Source of the DNA: Massilibacteroides sp.
GTDB lineage: Bacteria; Bacteroidota; Bacteroidia; Bacteroidales; Tannerellaceae
Direction: 5' to 3'
Assembly (NCBI GenBank): GCA_028708075.1
Contig: JAQVZS010000006.1
Coordinates: 1-64,000 of the forward strand
DNA length: 64,000 nt
Part shown: one piece after another, positions 17,006-26,056 of the stretch
Layout of the letters: each line of letters opens with the position of its first letter
Position numbering within the stretch: position 1 is the first letter of the stretch
Translations under genes and position numbers: made by a program
The notes under the pieces: generated by a model
What the model was told of the DNA's origin: nothing
The model's input: the letters and a program-made list of their open reading frames with translations, nothing else
Databases searched by the model: none

Positions 17006-17008
17006 ACC

Positions 17009-17389
17009 TTATTTCGCGATTAGTTTTTGATAATCAGACGCAGACAATAACTCGTCCAGTTCTGCTACATTGTCTACGGAGATCTTAATCAGCCAACCTT
17101 TACCATACGCATCTTCATTCACCAGTTCCGGTTTATCATCCAGTTCAGCATTGACTTCGAGCACTTCACCACTTACAGGCATAAAAAGATCAGAGACTGT
17201 CTTTACGGCTTCGATTGTGCCGAAAACCTCTTCTTTTGCAACTGTTTCTCCTTCAGTCGTGATATCGACATACACAATCTCTCCTAATTCACTTTGTGCA
17301 TAGTCCGTGATACCAATATAAGCGACATCTCCTTCCACACGAATCCATTCGTGATCTTTTGTGTACTTTAAATCTACAGGAAAATTCAT
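17009..17389 (-). CDS. gcvH: Glycine cleavage system H protein
   Basis: GcvH is the lipoyl carrier that shuttles the aminomethyl group between the P, T and L proteins of glycine cleavage. At 126 residues the length is standard. The lipoyl lysine is Lys63 in [12 protein letters not shown], and the family start motif [10 protein letters not shown] appears at 12-21. The other gcv genes are absent here; Bacteroidota often place gcvH with purE, away from gcvP and gcvT. It lies between a PAP2-like membrane protein and purE with very short gaps. Confidence 0.97.
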   Translation of the reverse strand: MNFPVDLKYTKDHEWIRVEGDVAYIGITDYAQSELGEIVYVDITTEGETVAKEEVFGTIEAVKTVSDLFMPVSGEVLEVNAELDDKPELVNEDAYGKGWLIKISVDNVAELDELLSASDYQKLIAK

Positions 17390-17407
17390 AATCTCAGTGT
17401 TTTTTAA

Positions 17408-18028
17408 TTAGATTAATAAATATATATAACTTACGATAGAAGTAACAAAGGTACATATAAAGCCCAAACAAATTCCCGCATACATCTGCATCGGGGTATG
17501 TTTATTTAAAATAATCCGGGCAGTAGCAAGCGAACCCGCAATCAAAATCAAAAGCATAAACAACCAGGAAGCATTCACCATATGAATACGGGCAATCCCC
17601 ATAACCGCACCGATCAATCCGCCTATGCCCACACCATGTATACTGATCTTCCAATAAAAGTTTACGACCAGAGATAAAAGTAGCGAAAGGACAACACCAA
17701 TTAGTATTCCGACGAACCAGAAAGGAACCTGCATCCGGCGAATAAAGAAAATAAATACCAATACGGAAAAAATCATGACCAAAAAAGGAAGTACCCGTTC
17801 GCTCCTATCTGTGACTTCCAGATCCGAAACGCTACCGCTTAATTTGAGCAGCAAAATAAACAACCCGGGGACAAGACCTGTACAAACAAAGGCACCACCT
17901 ATCATGACAAGCTTCATATTTAATGGATAAATTGACAGATACGTATAAAGAAGCGTCATAACCATCCCGTAAGTAATCATCAGCAAGGGATGAAATAAAA
18001 TCGAAATAACATTTGCAAAAATTTTCAT
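17408..18028 (-). CDS. PAP2-like membrane protein
   Basis: This is a 206-residue integral membrane protein with about six hydrophobic segments. Traces of the PAP2 phosphatase motifs are present in order: TDRSERVLP (motif 1-like, near residue 75), SIHGVGIGG (motif 2-like His, near 133) and ARIILNKHTPMQMYAG (motif 3-like Arg and His, near 170-185). Motif 2 lacks the usual PSGH form and motif 3 ends in Gln rather than Asp, so catalysis is uncertain. PAP2 proteins dephosphorylate lipid pyrophosphates or phosphatidic acid at the membrane face. It sits 6 bases after rpoN and 18 before gcvH, a likely operon. Confidence 0.6.
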   Translation of the reverse strand: MKIFANVISILFHPLLMITYGMVMTLLYTYLSIYPLNMKLVMIGGAFVCTGLVPGLFILLLKLSGSVSDLEVTDRSERVLPFLVMIFSVLVFIFFIRRMQVPFWFVGILIGVVLSLLLSLVVNFYWKISIHGVGIGGLIGAVMGIARIHMVNASWLFMLLILIAGSLATARIILNKHTPMQMYAGICLGFICTFVTSIVSYIYLLI

Positions 18029-18034
18029 AATCTA

Positions 18035-19486
18035 TTATATTTCTTTACGCAAACGGGCAACAGGGATATCCATCTGTTCACGATATTTAGCTACTGTCCG
18101 CCGGGCAATAATGTATCCATTTTCTTTCAAGATTTTGGCTATTTCTTCGTCAGTCAATGGTTTACGTTTGTTCTCAGCCTCAATATGTTCTTTCATGATC
18201 TGTTTGACTTCCCGGGTAGAAATTTCTTCTCCGCTGTCCGTTTGCATCGATTCTGAAAAGAAATATTTCAGTGGATAAATTCCAAAATTTGTTTGCACAT
18301 ATTTACTGTTACTTACACGCGAAATCGTCGAGATATCATATCCCGCCCTTTCTGCCACGTCTTTCAAAATCATCGGTTTCAATGACGCCTCATCACCCGA
18401 CAGAAAAAAAACTTTTTGCAATTTCATGATCGTTTCCATCGTCCGTCGCAACGTGTTGTTCCGCTGCTTAATCGCATCGATAAACCACTGTGCCGAATCC
18501 AACTTCTGTTTCACAAACTGAACAGCATCACGCATTTCCGCCGTTTGATTTACCTTATTCGCCGCATAATCCTGAAACATTTCTGCATATTCCCTATTCA
18601 CGCGCATTTCAGGAATCCCCCGATTATTCATAGTCAGAAACAGTTCCCCATTCACCGCGTCCACAATAAAATCCGGCGTGACACGGCTCATTGCCGTCTC
18701 CATCGAACCACCAAGCAGACTGCCTGGCTTCGGATTCAACAACGTGATCTCATGAAAAACTTTCTTTAATATCTCTTCATCGATCCCTAATCCGCGCAAT
18801 ATTTTATCATAATGCTTACGAGTAAATTCGTCGAAATAACCTTTCATCACCCGTATGGCAAGATCTGTAACCGAATTCGGTTCTTTTTTCTCCAATTGCA
18901 GCAAGAGGCATTCCTGCAACGAACGGGCACCAACACCCGTAGGTTCGAAATCCTGAATCACATGCAACATTTCTTCTACTTCGTTTTCATAGATATCCAT
19001 CCCCTCCTGAAAAACCAAGTCGTCAGCTATCGCATCCAGGTCACGCCTTAAATAACCATCATCATCGATATTTCCAATAATATATTCCGCAATTTTCAAT
19101 TTTTCCTCCGACAACTCACGAAGACCTAATTGTTGCAGCAGGCTTTCGTTCAACGACTGACTAACAGAAAACGGGATATCTTCCTTCTGTTCCGACCGTT
19201 CACTAATTTCCCTCAATTTATAATCGGGGATATCATCTTCCGTAAGATAATCGCCCAGTGAAAGATCCAAATCTGATTCGTTCGACGGCAGTTCTTCCTT
19301 CCCCTCTGCATTCACATCAAAATCGTCTGCAACCTCCGAACCTTCCTCCAACGCAGGGTTCTCTTCCAGTTCATGCTTGATGCGTTCTTCCAGTTCAATA
19401 GTTGGAAGTTCGAGCAAGCGAATCAACTGAATCTGCTGCGGAGAAAGCTTTTGTTGCAATTTTTGCTGTAAATGTTGCCTCAGCAT
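18035..19486 (-). CDS. rpoN: RNA polymerase sigma-54 factor
   Basis: Sigma-54 directs RNA polymerase to -24/-12 promoters opened by AAA+ activators. The N-terminal Gln- and Leu-rich activator region is clear (QKLSPQQIQLIRLLELPTIEL, in which the first 20 residues carry the pattern), followed by an acidic stretch at about 50-95, the core-binding domain, the HTH region, and the RpoN box ARRTVAKYRE near residue 465. The length of 483 fits the family. No enhancer-binding activator gene lies in this window. It heads the rpoN-PAP2-gcvH-purE-ispG run with a -7 box just upstream. Confidence 0.95.
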   Translation of the reverse strand: MLRQHLQQKLQQKLSPQQIQLIRLLELPTIELEERIKHELEENPALEEGSEVADDFDVNAEGKEELPSNESDLDLSLGDYLTEDDIPDYKLREISERSEQKEDIPFSVSQSLNESLLQQLGLRELSEEKLKIAEYIIGNIDDDGYLRRDLDAIADDLVFQEGMDIYENEVEEMLHVIQDFEPTGVGARSLQECLLLQLEKKEPNSVTDLAIRVMKGYFDEFTRKHYDKILRGLGIDEEILKKVFHEITLLNPKPGSLLGGSMETAMSRVTPDFIVDAVNGELFLTMNNRGIPEMRVNREYAEMFQDYAANKVNQTAEMRDAVQFVKQKLDSAQWFIDAIKQRNNTLRRTMETIMKLQKVFFLSGDEASLKPMILKDVAERAGYDISTISRVSNSKYVQTNFGIYPLKYFFSESMQTDSGEEISTREVKQIMKEHIEAENKRKPLTDEEIAKILKENGYIIARRTVAKYREQMDIPVARLRKEI

Positions 19487-19514
19487 ATAGCGAATTTCTT
19501 GATATACTTTTTTG

Positions 19515-19522
19515 CAAATATA
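19515..19522 (-). promoter_or_regulatory. Candidate -7 box for rpoN operon
   Basis: The minus strand reads TATATTTG, 28 bases before the rpoN ATG. About 20 bases upstream is TGG rather than TTG, a weak -33. Confidence 0.5.
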
Positions 19523-19577
19523 AATCTTTGTTGGCTATTGCCACAGATATAAACGTTAATAGTCCCTATCTACCGTC

Positions 19578-19609
19578 AAAAAAAGGCACCCGGAAGGATG
19601 CCTTTTTTC
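19578..19609 (-). terminator. Terminator of the DUF1080 gene
   Basis: On the minus strand GGCATCC pairs with GGGTGCC around TTCC, with A-runs before and seven T after. It starts at the stop codon of the gene at 19610-20899. Confidence 0.85.
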
Positions 19610-20899
19610 TTATACTGTTTTTACTTTCAAATTGCGCCAAAGAACTTTAATGCCACCACCGTCGTGGATTTGCAATGCGATCCGGCCTTTTCCTTTACCA
19701 ATCTTCTCGTCTGTCAGATTTACCATTTCCTCTCCATTCAGCCAAGTCGTCACATTATCACCCTGCACTTTGATGCGCATGATATTCCAGTCTTTTTCTT
19801 TCAAAATTGATTCTTTCTCATCCGGGATTTGCACCAACCATCCTCGTCCGTACGACTCATAAATACCACCCGTATCATGACCTTTCGGAGCAACCTCTAC
19901 CTGCCAGCCATTAACCTTCACTCCCTCTTCAATAAACGAACGAATAAAAACACCGGAATTTCCATCTGCTTCCTGTTTAAATTCGACCGTCAAGTCAAAA
20001 TCATCATAATAATCACGAGTCGCCAAATAACCGTATTGTTTATCCGGCCCACTTTCGCAAACCAGCAAACTGTCTTTCACATACCACAATTCGGTTCCAT
20101 ACACTTCCCAGCCATGTAAATCTTTACCGTTGAACAACGTCACTTCTTTCGTTTTACGTGGCAATTCTTTAATCTTCAAATTGCGGAACGAAGCTGGATA
20201 ACCATGATCCTGCAAGCAAACAACACCTTTTTTCGCCAAACCATATTCGGGCGCATTCTCCCATTTTCCACTATGTTTGCGTGCGAACCAATCGTCCGTC
20301 CAAGCTTCAAACTCCAGGATTTTTTCTCCATTAAGCCAATGTTCCACATGTCCGTTGTCAAATACGATCTTCGAATTGTTCCATTGCCCCTGCGGATTCA
20401 CTTTCATCTTCGATTTATCCGGCAAATACATCGCATAATCCACGCCTAATTTCTGCCATTCTTCCAACGGTTCCGGGAAATTAGGCTCATCAATTAATTG
20501 ATATTCCGGTCCGGTCACATAAGGGACCGTAAACTGCGGACGTTCCACCACATGATACAACATACCGCTATTTCCACCCTTGGAAAGTTTCCAGTCCCAA
20601 GACAATTCAAAATTCTCATACTCTTTATCCGTCACGATGTATCCGCTAGCATCACTTCCATCTCCATTGGCCTGAATACAACCATCCACCACATGCCAGG
20701 GCTGAGTAAGTGTCGTCCCGTTATAATCTCTCCAACCGTTCAAGGTCTCTCCATCGAACAGTAATTTCCATCCGGCCGCCTCTTCTTCAGGCGTTAACAC
20801 GTTCTGCTGGGTCATATCACATCCCGAAAGTGTGAACAAAACAGCGCAGGTTGCCAAACAACCCACCCATGATTTTTCAAATCTTGCTCTCATTTCCAA
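19610..20899 (-). CDS. Lipoprotein with two DUF1080 (3-keto-disaccharide hydrolase-like) domains
   Basis: The protein has 429 residues with a lipobox LFTLSGC, so Cys27 is probably lipidated. Two copies of the DUF1080 concanavalin-like fold follow: the first starts at GWKLLFDGETLNGW (about 42-240) and the second at VTLFNGKDLHGWEV (about 255-429). Both keep the LFNG/FDG-x-x-L-x-GW opening and a late LQIHDGG or LQDHGYP segment. Members of this family are linked to 3-keto-glycoside or disaccharide hydrolysis in some Bacteroidota, but many are only carbohydrate-binding; the role here is inferred. It is a single gene with its own -7 box and terminator. The Gfo/Idh oxidoreductase at 3952 could be functionally related but is 14 kb away. 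Confidence 0.8.
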   Translation of the reverse strand: MEMRARFEKSWVGCLATCAVLFTLSGCDMTQQNVLTPEEEAAGWKLLFDGETLNGWRDYNGTTLTQPWHVVDGCIQANGDGSDASGYIVTDKEYENFELSWDWKLSKGGNSGMLYHVVERPQFTVPYVTGPEYQLIDEPNFPEPLEEWQKLGVDYAMYLPDKSKMKVNPQGQWNNSKIVFDNGHVEHWLNGEKILEFEAWTDDWFARKHSGKWENAPEYGLAKKGVVCLQDHGYPASFRNLKIKELPRKTKEVTLFNGKDLHGWEVYGTELWYVKDSLLVCESGPDKQYGYLATRDYYDDFDLTVEFKQEADGNSGVFIRSFIEEGVKVNGWQVEVAPKGHDTGGIYESYGRGWLVQIPDEKESILKEKDWNIMRIKVQGDNVTTWLNGEEMVNLTDEKIGKGKGRIALQIHDGGGIKVLWRNLKVKTV

Positions 20900-20925
20900 T
20901 TCCTTTTTATATAATAGATTAAAAC

Positions 20926-20933
20926 AAAGATAA
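20926..20933 (-). promoter_or_regulatory. Candidate -7 box for the DUF1080 gene
   Basis: The minus strand reads TATCTTTG, 26 bases before the ATG at 20899. No clear -33 element is seen. Confidence 0.45.
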
Positions 20934-21026
20934 TATATAATAGATCACGATCCTCTTTTAACAGGTTTTTAGCACGATAAACTATAAAAAAATCGCATAT
21001 TTGTTAGAGATAAACAAAGCGTTGCA

Positions 21027-21884
21027 ATGATTGGGGAAGACAAACAAAAAAAATACAGATTAGGTTTGGCCTTGAGTGGCGGAGGAGCAAAAGGGTTTGC
21101 CCATTTAGGCGTGTTCAAGCTATTAGAAGAAAAGAACCTCATCCCTGAAATAATCGCGGGAACCAGCGCCGGAGCATTAATGGGCGTATTATTTGCCGAT
21201 GGATATAAAGCAAACGAAATCAAAGAATTGTTTACCGGACGTGAATTTTCGGAATTCGCGCAATTACAACTTCCCAAATCGGGGTTATTCGACAGTACAC
21301 GGTTTCGCCTATTTCTAAAACGTCATTTACGAGCCCAAACTTTCGATGAATTAAAAATTCCATTGATCGTCGTAGCGACTGACTTGGATCGTGGAGAAAG
21401 CCATTATTTCACAAAAGGATCTATCGTCGACGCGGTAACGGCGTCCTGCAGTATCCCAGTAATTTTCAATCCGGTCATAATAGAGGGCCGACATTATGTA
21501 GATGGCGGCTTGTTCCGCAATTTCCCGGTTTCCGTCATCCGCGACGCGTGCGAGTTCATCATCGGAGTCAATGTCAGTCCGCTCATCCCTCAAAAATATA
21601 AACAAACGATATTTCACATCGCAGAACGTTCTTACCATTATATGTTCAGGGCCAACACCTTAGAAGACCGCGAACTTTGCGACATATTAATCGAAGCGAA
21701 AGAATTCGGACAATACAAAACGTTTGATCTGGAAAATGTAGATCAAATCGCGCAAATCGGTTATCATTGGGCTTCAACTGTCTTCGAAAACATTGTAAAA
21801 GAGAAAGACACACCCGTCAAACAGCTTATCCAAACTGCGAGCGGCAAACTCCTGAAATATAGGGAATCGAATGATTCGGCTTGA
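21027..21884 (+). CDS. Patatin-like phospholipase (RssA type)
   Basis: This is a 285-residue Ser/Asp-dyad lipid acyl hydrolase. The oxyanion loop SGGGAKGFAHLG is near residues 16-27, the nucleophile Ser is in GTSAGAL near 49-55, and the dyad Asp is in VDGGLF near 155-160. It has no signal peptide or membrane segment, so it is cytoplasmic like E. coli RssA, whose substrate is not well defined. The end overlaps the longest possible frame of the next gene by 14 bases, but the likely start of that gene lies 35 bases past this stop. Confidence 0.9.
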   Translation: MIGEDKQKKYRLGLALSGGGAKGFAHLGVFKLLEEKNLIPEIIAGTSAGALMGVLFADGYKANEIKELFTGREFSEFAQLQLPKSGLFDSTRFRLFLKRHLRAQTFDELKIPLIVVATDLDRGESHYFTKGSIVDAVTASCSIPVIFNPVIIEGRHYVDGGLFRNFPVSVIRDACEFIIGVNVSPLIPQKYKQTIFHIAERSYHYMFRANTLEDRELCDILIEAKEFGQYKTFDLENVDQIAQIGYHWASTVFENIVKEKDTPVKQLIQTASGKLLKYRESNDSA

Positions 21885-21918
21885 TCTAAAAAAAGAACCG
21901 GCAAACAAATTGAGCAAG

Positions 21919-23601
21919 ATGAAGAGAATAGACAAGATAATTATTTATCAGGTATTTCCCCGCTTATTTGGGAATAAGAACGAAAACCTTCAAAAAAAGG
22001 GAAGCCTCAAAGAAAACGGAGTAGGCAAATTCTCGGCATTCTCCCCCGATGTTTTAAACGGGATAAAAAAATTAGGTGCCACTCACATTTGGTATACGGG
22101 GATATTGGAACATGCAACAAAAACAGATTATACGGCAGCAGGGATCAAACGGGATCATTCGGCTACCGTCAAAGGAAAGGCCGGATCGCCTTATGCGGTA
22201 AAAGATTATTACGATGTAGATCCGGATCTGGCCGATCGAGTAAACGAACGAATGAACGAATTTGAAGCGTTAATCGAACGAACACATAAAGCCGGCATGA
22301 ACGTAATTATTGACTTTGTGCCGAACCATGTTGCCCGACAATACGCGTCGGACAATCTTCCACCCTTCATCGAAAATCTCGGGCATCACGATAATACATC
22401 CAAGGCGTTCGATAATCAAAATAACTTCTATTATATTCCAGGACATACACTTGTGCTCAGATTTGATTCTGAAGAGCAAAACGAGGATTTCCAATACAGC
22501 GAATTCCCAGCCAAAGTGACGGGTAACGATTGTTTCAGCACAACTCCCCAAAAAAACGACTGGTACGAAACGATAAAGTTGAATTACGGAATAGACTACT
22601 TAAACGACAGGAAACGTGTCTTTACACCAACACCTTCTACGTGGGGGAAAATGCTGGACATTCTTCTGTTCTGGGCAGAAAAAGGTGTGGACGGCTTCCG
22701 GTGCGACATGGCAGAGATGATTCCCGTGGAGTTTTGGAACTGGGTTATTCCGCAGGTAAAAAACAGATTCGACTGTTGTTTCATTGCCGAAATATACAAT
22801 CCGTCGGAATACCGGAACTATTTGTTTAATGGAAAATTCGACTATCTATACGATAAGGTAGGACTATACGACACATTGCGAGGGATCGTTTGCAGACAAA
22901 CTCCCGCCACGCAAATTACCGATTGTTGGAAAGCTGTAGAGGGTATTCAGGAACACATGCTCAATTTTATGGAAAACCACGACGAACAACGCGTTGCTTC
23001 CGATTTTTTCGCAGGTAATGCTTTCGCCGCCCTTCCCGCCATGATCGTAGCAACCCTAATGAACACCAACCCGGTCATGATTTATAACGGGCAAGAATTG
23101 GGCGAACGCGGCATGGACGAAGAAGGATTCAGCGGACGAGATGGAAGGACAAGCATCTTCGACTATTGGAGTATGTCTTCCGTCCGCAACTGGTTGAACG
23201 GCACGTTATCTGAAGAGCAAAAAAAACTTCGGACGACTTATGCCACCTTATTAAACATCGCCCAAAACGAAAAAGCCGTATTCCAAGGGACATTTTACGA
23301 TCTCATGTTTGCCAACGAAACCAATCCGGACTTCGACTGTCGCAACCAATATGCTTTTTTGAGAAAGGAAGAGAAAGAAGCGTTACTCGTCGTTGTCAAC
23401 TTCGCAAAAGAAGAAAAAGAAATTCGCCTCAATATCCCGCAAGATGCGTTTTTATTCTTACACATCACCGACAATACAGTGGCAAGACTGACCGACTTGT
23501 TCAATGGAAAAGAAACAATCGGAACATTAACCAAGGCCTGTCCCTATCATTTAACGCTTCCTCCCTACTCCGGGAAAGTACTGAAATTCTCTTATCCCTA
23601 A
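21919..23601 (+). CDS. GH13 alpha-amylase family enzyme
   Basis: This is a cytoplasmic alpha-glucan-active enzyme of about 560 residues. I chose ATG at 21919 because the domain begins at once (MKRIDKIIIYQVFPRLFG); an ATG at 21871 would overlap the patatin gene. The four GH13 regions are present: DFVPNHVARQ, GVDGFRCDMAEM (nucleophile Asp near 263), FIAEIYNP (acid/base Glu near 291) and FMENHDEQR (Asp near 355). A C-terminal beta domain closes the protein. There is no signal peptide, so it acts on internal glucan or imported maltodextrins. Exact specificity (amylase, glucosidase or branching activity) cannot be read. It is probably co-transcribed with the patatin gene. Confidence 0.9.
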   Translation: MKRIDKIIIYQVFPRLFGNKNENLQKKGSLKENGVGKFSAFSPDVLNGIKKLGATHIWYTGILEHATKTDYTAAGIKRDHSATVKGKAGSPYAVKDYYDVDPDLADRVNERMNEFEALIERTHKAGMNVIIDFVPNHVARQYASDNLPPFIENLGHHDNTSKAFDNQNNFYYIPGHTLVLRFDSEEQNEDFQYSEFPAKVTGNDCFSTTPQKNDWYETIKLNYGIDYLNDRKRVFTPTPSTWGKMLDILLFWAEKGVDGFRCDMAEMIPVEFWNWVIPQVKNRFDCCFIAEIYNPSEYRNYLFNGKFDYLYDKVGLYDTLRGIVCRQTPATQITDCWKAVEGIQEHMLNFMENHDEQRVASDFFAGNAFAALPAMIVATLMNTNPVMIYNGQELGERGMDEEGFSGRDGRTSIFDYWSMSSVRNWLNGTLSEEQKKLRTTYATLLNIAQNEKAVFQGTFYDLMFANETNPDFDCRNQYAFLRKEEKEALLVVVNFAKEEKEIRLNIPQDAFLFLHITDNTVARLTDLFNGKETIGTLTKACPYHLTLPPYSGKVLKFSYP

Positions 23602-23642
23602 TGAAAATAGATAGATTACAAACATATTGCAAATAAGTTTTG

Positions 23643-23650
23643 TACTTTTG
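23643..23650 (+). promoter_or_regulatory. Candidate -7 box for prs
   Basis: TACTTTTG matches TAnnTTTG exactly, 46 bases before the prs ATG. A TTG lies 13 bases upstream, too close for a standard -33. Confidence 0.55.
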
Positions 23651-23696
23651 CGACATAAAATAAACTTTATACAATTTAAAGAAAATATTCGGAATA

Positions 23697-24641
23697 ATGA
23701 GTACACAAACTCCTTTCTTGGTGTTTTCGGGAACCAACTCCCGTTATCTCGCAGAAAAAATTTGCCTCAGTCTTGGTTGTCCGTTAGGGCAAATGAATAT
23801 CCAGCATTTCGCGGATGGCGAATTTGCCGTTTCTTACGAAGAATCTATTCGTGGACGAGATGTGTTTTTAGTTCAATCTACCTTTCCCAATTCGGACAAT
23901 CTGATGGAGTTATTGCTCATGATAGACGCGGCGAAACGCGCTTCCGCCCATTCCATCATTGCGGTAATTCCTTACTTCGGTTGGGCACGCCAGGACAGAA
24001 AGGATCAACCACGTGTATCCATCGGCGCGAAACTGATCGCCGATATGCTCAGTACTGCCGGAATAAACCGATTGATCACTATGGATCTTCATGCAGATCA
24101 AATTCAAGGGTTTTTTAATGTCCCGGTAGATCATTTATATGCGTCTTCCGTATTTTTGGAATATATCCATGAAGTGCTCCCGGTAGATAATTTATGTATT
24201 GCTACACCGGACGTAGGCGGAACCAAAAGGGCAAGCAGCTATTCGAAATACCTCAGACTCCCGATGGTCATCTGCCACAAGTCTCGCCTACGGGCGAACG
24301 AAGTGGCCGAGATGCGGATTATCGGCGAAGTGAAAGGGCTCGACGTACTCTTAGTAGACGATATGGTTGACACCGCCGGAACAATTACCAAAGCAGCAAA
24401 TCTAATGATGGAAAACGGTGCTAAATCGGTACGGGCTATCGCCAGTCACGCCGTAATGTCCGATCCGGCTTCCACAAGAGTGGAACAGTCGGCGTTAACG
24501 GAAATGATTTTTACCGATTCGATCCCTTATTCAAAAAAATGCGCGAAAGTAAAAGTTCTTTCGATAGCGGACATGTTTGCCGAAGCTATCCGCCGCGTTT
24601 GCAAAGACGAATCCATTAGCTCGCTTTACGTAATTAAATAA
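23697..24641 (+). CDS. prs: Ribose-phosphate pyrophosphokinase
   Basis: Prs makes PRPP from ribose 5-phosphate and ATP, feeding purine, pyrimidine, His, Trp and NAD synthesis. At 314 residues it is standard class I. Seen in order: FSGTNSRYLAEKI at the N-terminus, YFGWARQDRK near residue 98 (catalytic flexible loop region), DLHADQIQGFF near 130, and the PRPP-binding LLVDDMVDTAGT near 219. It is an isolated gene with its own -7 box, followed by a very strong hairpin that ends it before the convergent mnmA. Confidence 0.97.
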   Translation: MSTQTPFLVFSGTNSRYLAEKICLSLGCPLGQMNIQHFADGEFAVSYEESIRGRDVFLVQSTFPNSDNLMELLLMIDAAKRASAHSIIAVIPYFGWARQDRKDQPRVSIGAKLIADMLSTAGINRLITMDLHADQIQGFFNVPVDHLYASSVFLEYIHEVLPVDNLCIATPDVGGTKRASSYSKYLRLPMVICHKSRLRANEVAEMRIIGEVKGLDVLLVDDMVDTAGTITKAANLMMENGAKSVRAIASHAVMSDPASTRVEQSALTEMIFTDSIPYSKKCAKVKVLSIADMFAEAIRRVCKDESISSLYVIK

Positions 24642-24704
24642 CTTCGAGACACAAGTGTTAAAAATAGAGGACATCGATATGTGCATTTACAATGATTTTC
24701 AAAC

Positions 24705-24726
24705 AAAAAAAAGATCCCTATGATTT
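24705..24726 (+). repeat. Extra copy of the terminator arm downstream of prs
   Basis: AAGATCCCTATGATTT with a preceding A-run repeats the left arm of the hairpin at 24751-24794 in direct orientation, 40 bases before it. It can pair with the same right arm, so two competing hairpins are possible. Confidence 0.8.
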
Positions 24727-24750
24727 AAAAAAAACATATCGAAGATTTTT

Positions 24751-24794
24751 AAAAAAGATCCCTATGATTTTTTTAAATCATAGGGATCTTTTTT
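24751..24794. terminator. Bidirectional terminator between prs and mnmA
   Basis: A perfect 20-base-pair stem (left arm 24751-24770, right arm 24775-24794) encloses a four-T loop. A-runs and T-runs at the ends make it an intrinsic terminator on both strands, serving prs (+) and mnmA (-). Confidence 0.95.
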
Positions 24795-24910
24795 TAACCC
24801 CTTAGGTAACATTGAAATTCAACATATCTACTTCCAAAATTCTCATCGGGAAACAGCTCGTTTTTAAGCCTTGCATCCCGAAGACAAGAAGATTACGGAT
24901 TTTGGGAAAA

Positions 24911-25987
24911 TTACACTTGTTCGTCGATAATCATACCGCTACCCAAGCACAGGTAACTTTGCGCATCATAAACTACCCCGTATTGGCCGGGAGCCACACC
25001 TTGTATTTTCTCATCAGATTCGATACGGTATAAATCCCCGATCTTACGCAAACGTCCGGTTGTAAAATCCGGCGTATGCCGTATCTTAAACGTAATCGGT
25101 TTCGTCCCTTCAAAATCACCCCAAGGATCTGCGGTAATAAAATTAAAGCCCTGCATATTTACGGTCGTATTGTACTGCGTCTCCGGATCGTAGCCATTCG
25201 AGACGTAAATGATATTACGGCTAATATCTTTTTTAATGACGAACCAAGGGCCGCCACTCAATCCGAGACCCTTACGCTGCCCAATGGTATGAAACCAGTA
25301 ACCGTTATGTTTCCCAAGTATTTTACCGGTTTCGAGTTCAACGATCTTACCAGCACTCCGCCCCAGATAACGTTCTATAAAATCATTATAGTTGATTTTC
25401 CCAAGGAAACAAATCCCTTGGCTGTCTTTTCGTTGTGCACTAGGCAAATTTTCCGAAGTGGCGATGGCGCGCACTTCGCTTTTCAACAAATGACCGATGG
25501 GGAACATGAGTTTTTGAATTTGCAAATGCGTGATCTGTGCCAAAAAGTCCGTTTGATCCTTATGCTTGTCTTTCGCCGTAGAAAGCCATATATTCTCCCC
25601 TATTTCGGTTGTCGTCGCGTAATGACCAGTAGCAATTTTGTCAAAATCTTTTCCCCAGTTATCCTCAAAGCAACCAAATTTAATAAACTTGTTGCACATC
25701 ATATCCGGATTTGGCGTAAGTCCGCGTTTCACTGATTCGATCGTATAACTGACTACCTTGTCCCAATATTCATCATGCAAAGAGACAATCTCCATCCTAC
25801 ATCCGTATTTACGTGCGATGTAGGAAGTGATTTCAATATCTTCTTCAGCGGGACAATCAATATAACCATCTTTGCCTTCCATGCCAATACGGATATAAAA
25901 TATGGTCGGATCGTAGCCGGCTTCTTTCAGTTGGTGTACCACAACGGAACTATCTACTCCCCCTGAAACCAATGCTGCTATATTCAT
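24911..25987 (-). CDS. mnmA: tRNA-specific 2-thiouridylase
   Basis: MnmA adds sulfur to U34 of tRNA-Lys, -Glu and -Gln using ATP; this window also holds a tRNA-Gln(UUG) that would be a target. The PP-loop ATP motif SGGVDSSVV is at 8-16. The catalytic cysteines are in NPDMMCNKF (near residue 100) and SQGICFLG (near 195). C-terminal beta domains follow, with the conserved [11 protein letters not shown]. The length of 358 is typical. It is a single gene with a -7 box 24 bases upstream of its start. Confidence 0.95.
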   Translation of the reverse strand: MNIAALVSGGVDSSVVVHQLKEAGYDPTIFYIRIGMEGKDGYIDCPAEEDIEITSYIARKYGCRMEIVSLHDEYWDKVVSYTIESVKRGLTPNPDMMCNKFIKFGCFEDNWGKDFDKIATGHYATTTEIGENIWLSTAKDKHKDQTDFLAQITHLQIQKLMFPIGHLLKSEVRAIATSENLPSAQRKDSQGICFLGKINYNDFIERYLGRSAGKIVELETGKILGKHNGYWFHTIGQRKGLGLSGGPWFVIKKDISRNIIYVSNGYDPETQYNTTVNMQGFNFITADPWGDFEGTKPITFKIRHTPDFTTGRLRKIGDLYRIESDEKIQGVAPGQYGVVYDAQSYLCLGSGMIIDEQV

Positions 25988-26011
25988 TGTATATTCCTTT
26001 ACTTAAGACAA

Positions 26012-26019
26012 CAAAGGTA
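26012..26019 (-). promoter_or_regulatory. Candidate -7 box for mnmA
   Basis: The minus strand reads TACCTTTG, exact TAnnTTTG, 24 bases before the mnmA ATG and beyond the folE stop. The -33 is not clear. Confidence 0.5.
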
Positions 26020-26056
26020 CAAATATTGTACGAAATATCCGGGAAGTTACGAAAGG

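Noticed and set aside
24705..24794. Possible CRISPR repeats or IS end in the prs-mnmA gap
   Set aside because: Only two direct copies and one inverted copy of a 16-20-base arm exist, with no spacer series, transposase or target duplication; a duplicated terminator fits better.
25076..25735. A 219-codon open frame opposite mnmA
   Set aside because: Antisense shadow of a well-supported gene; composition is unlike a protein family.
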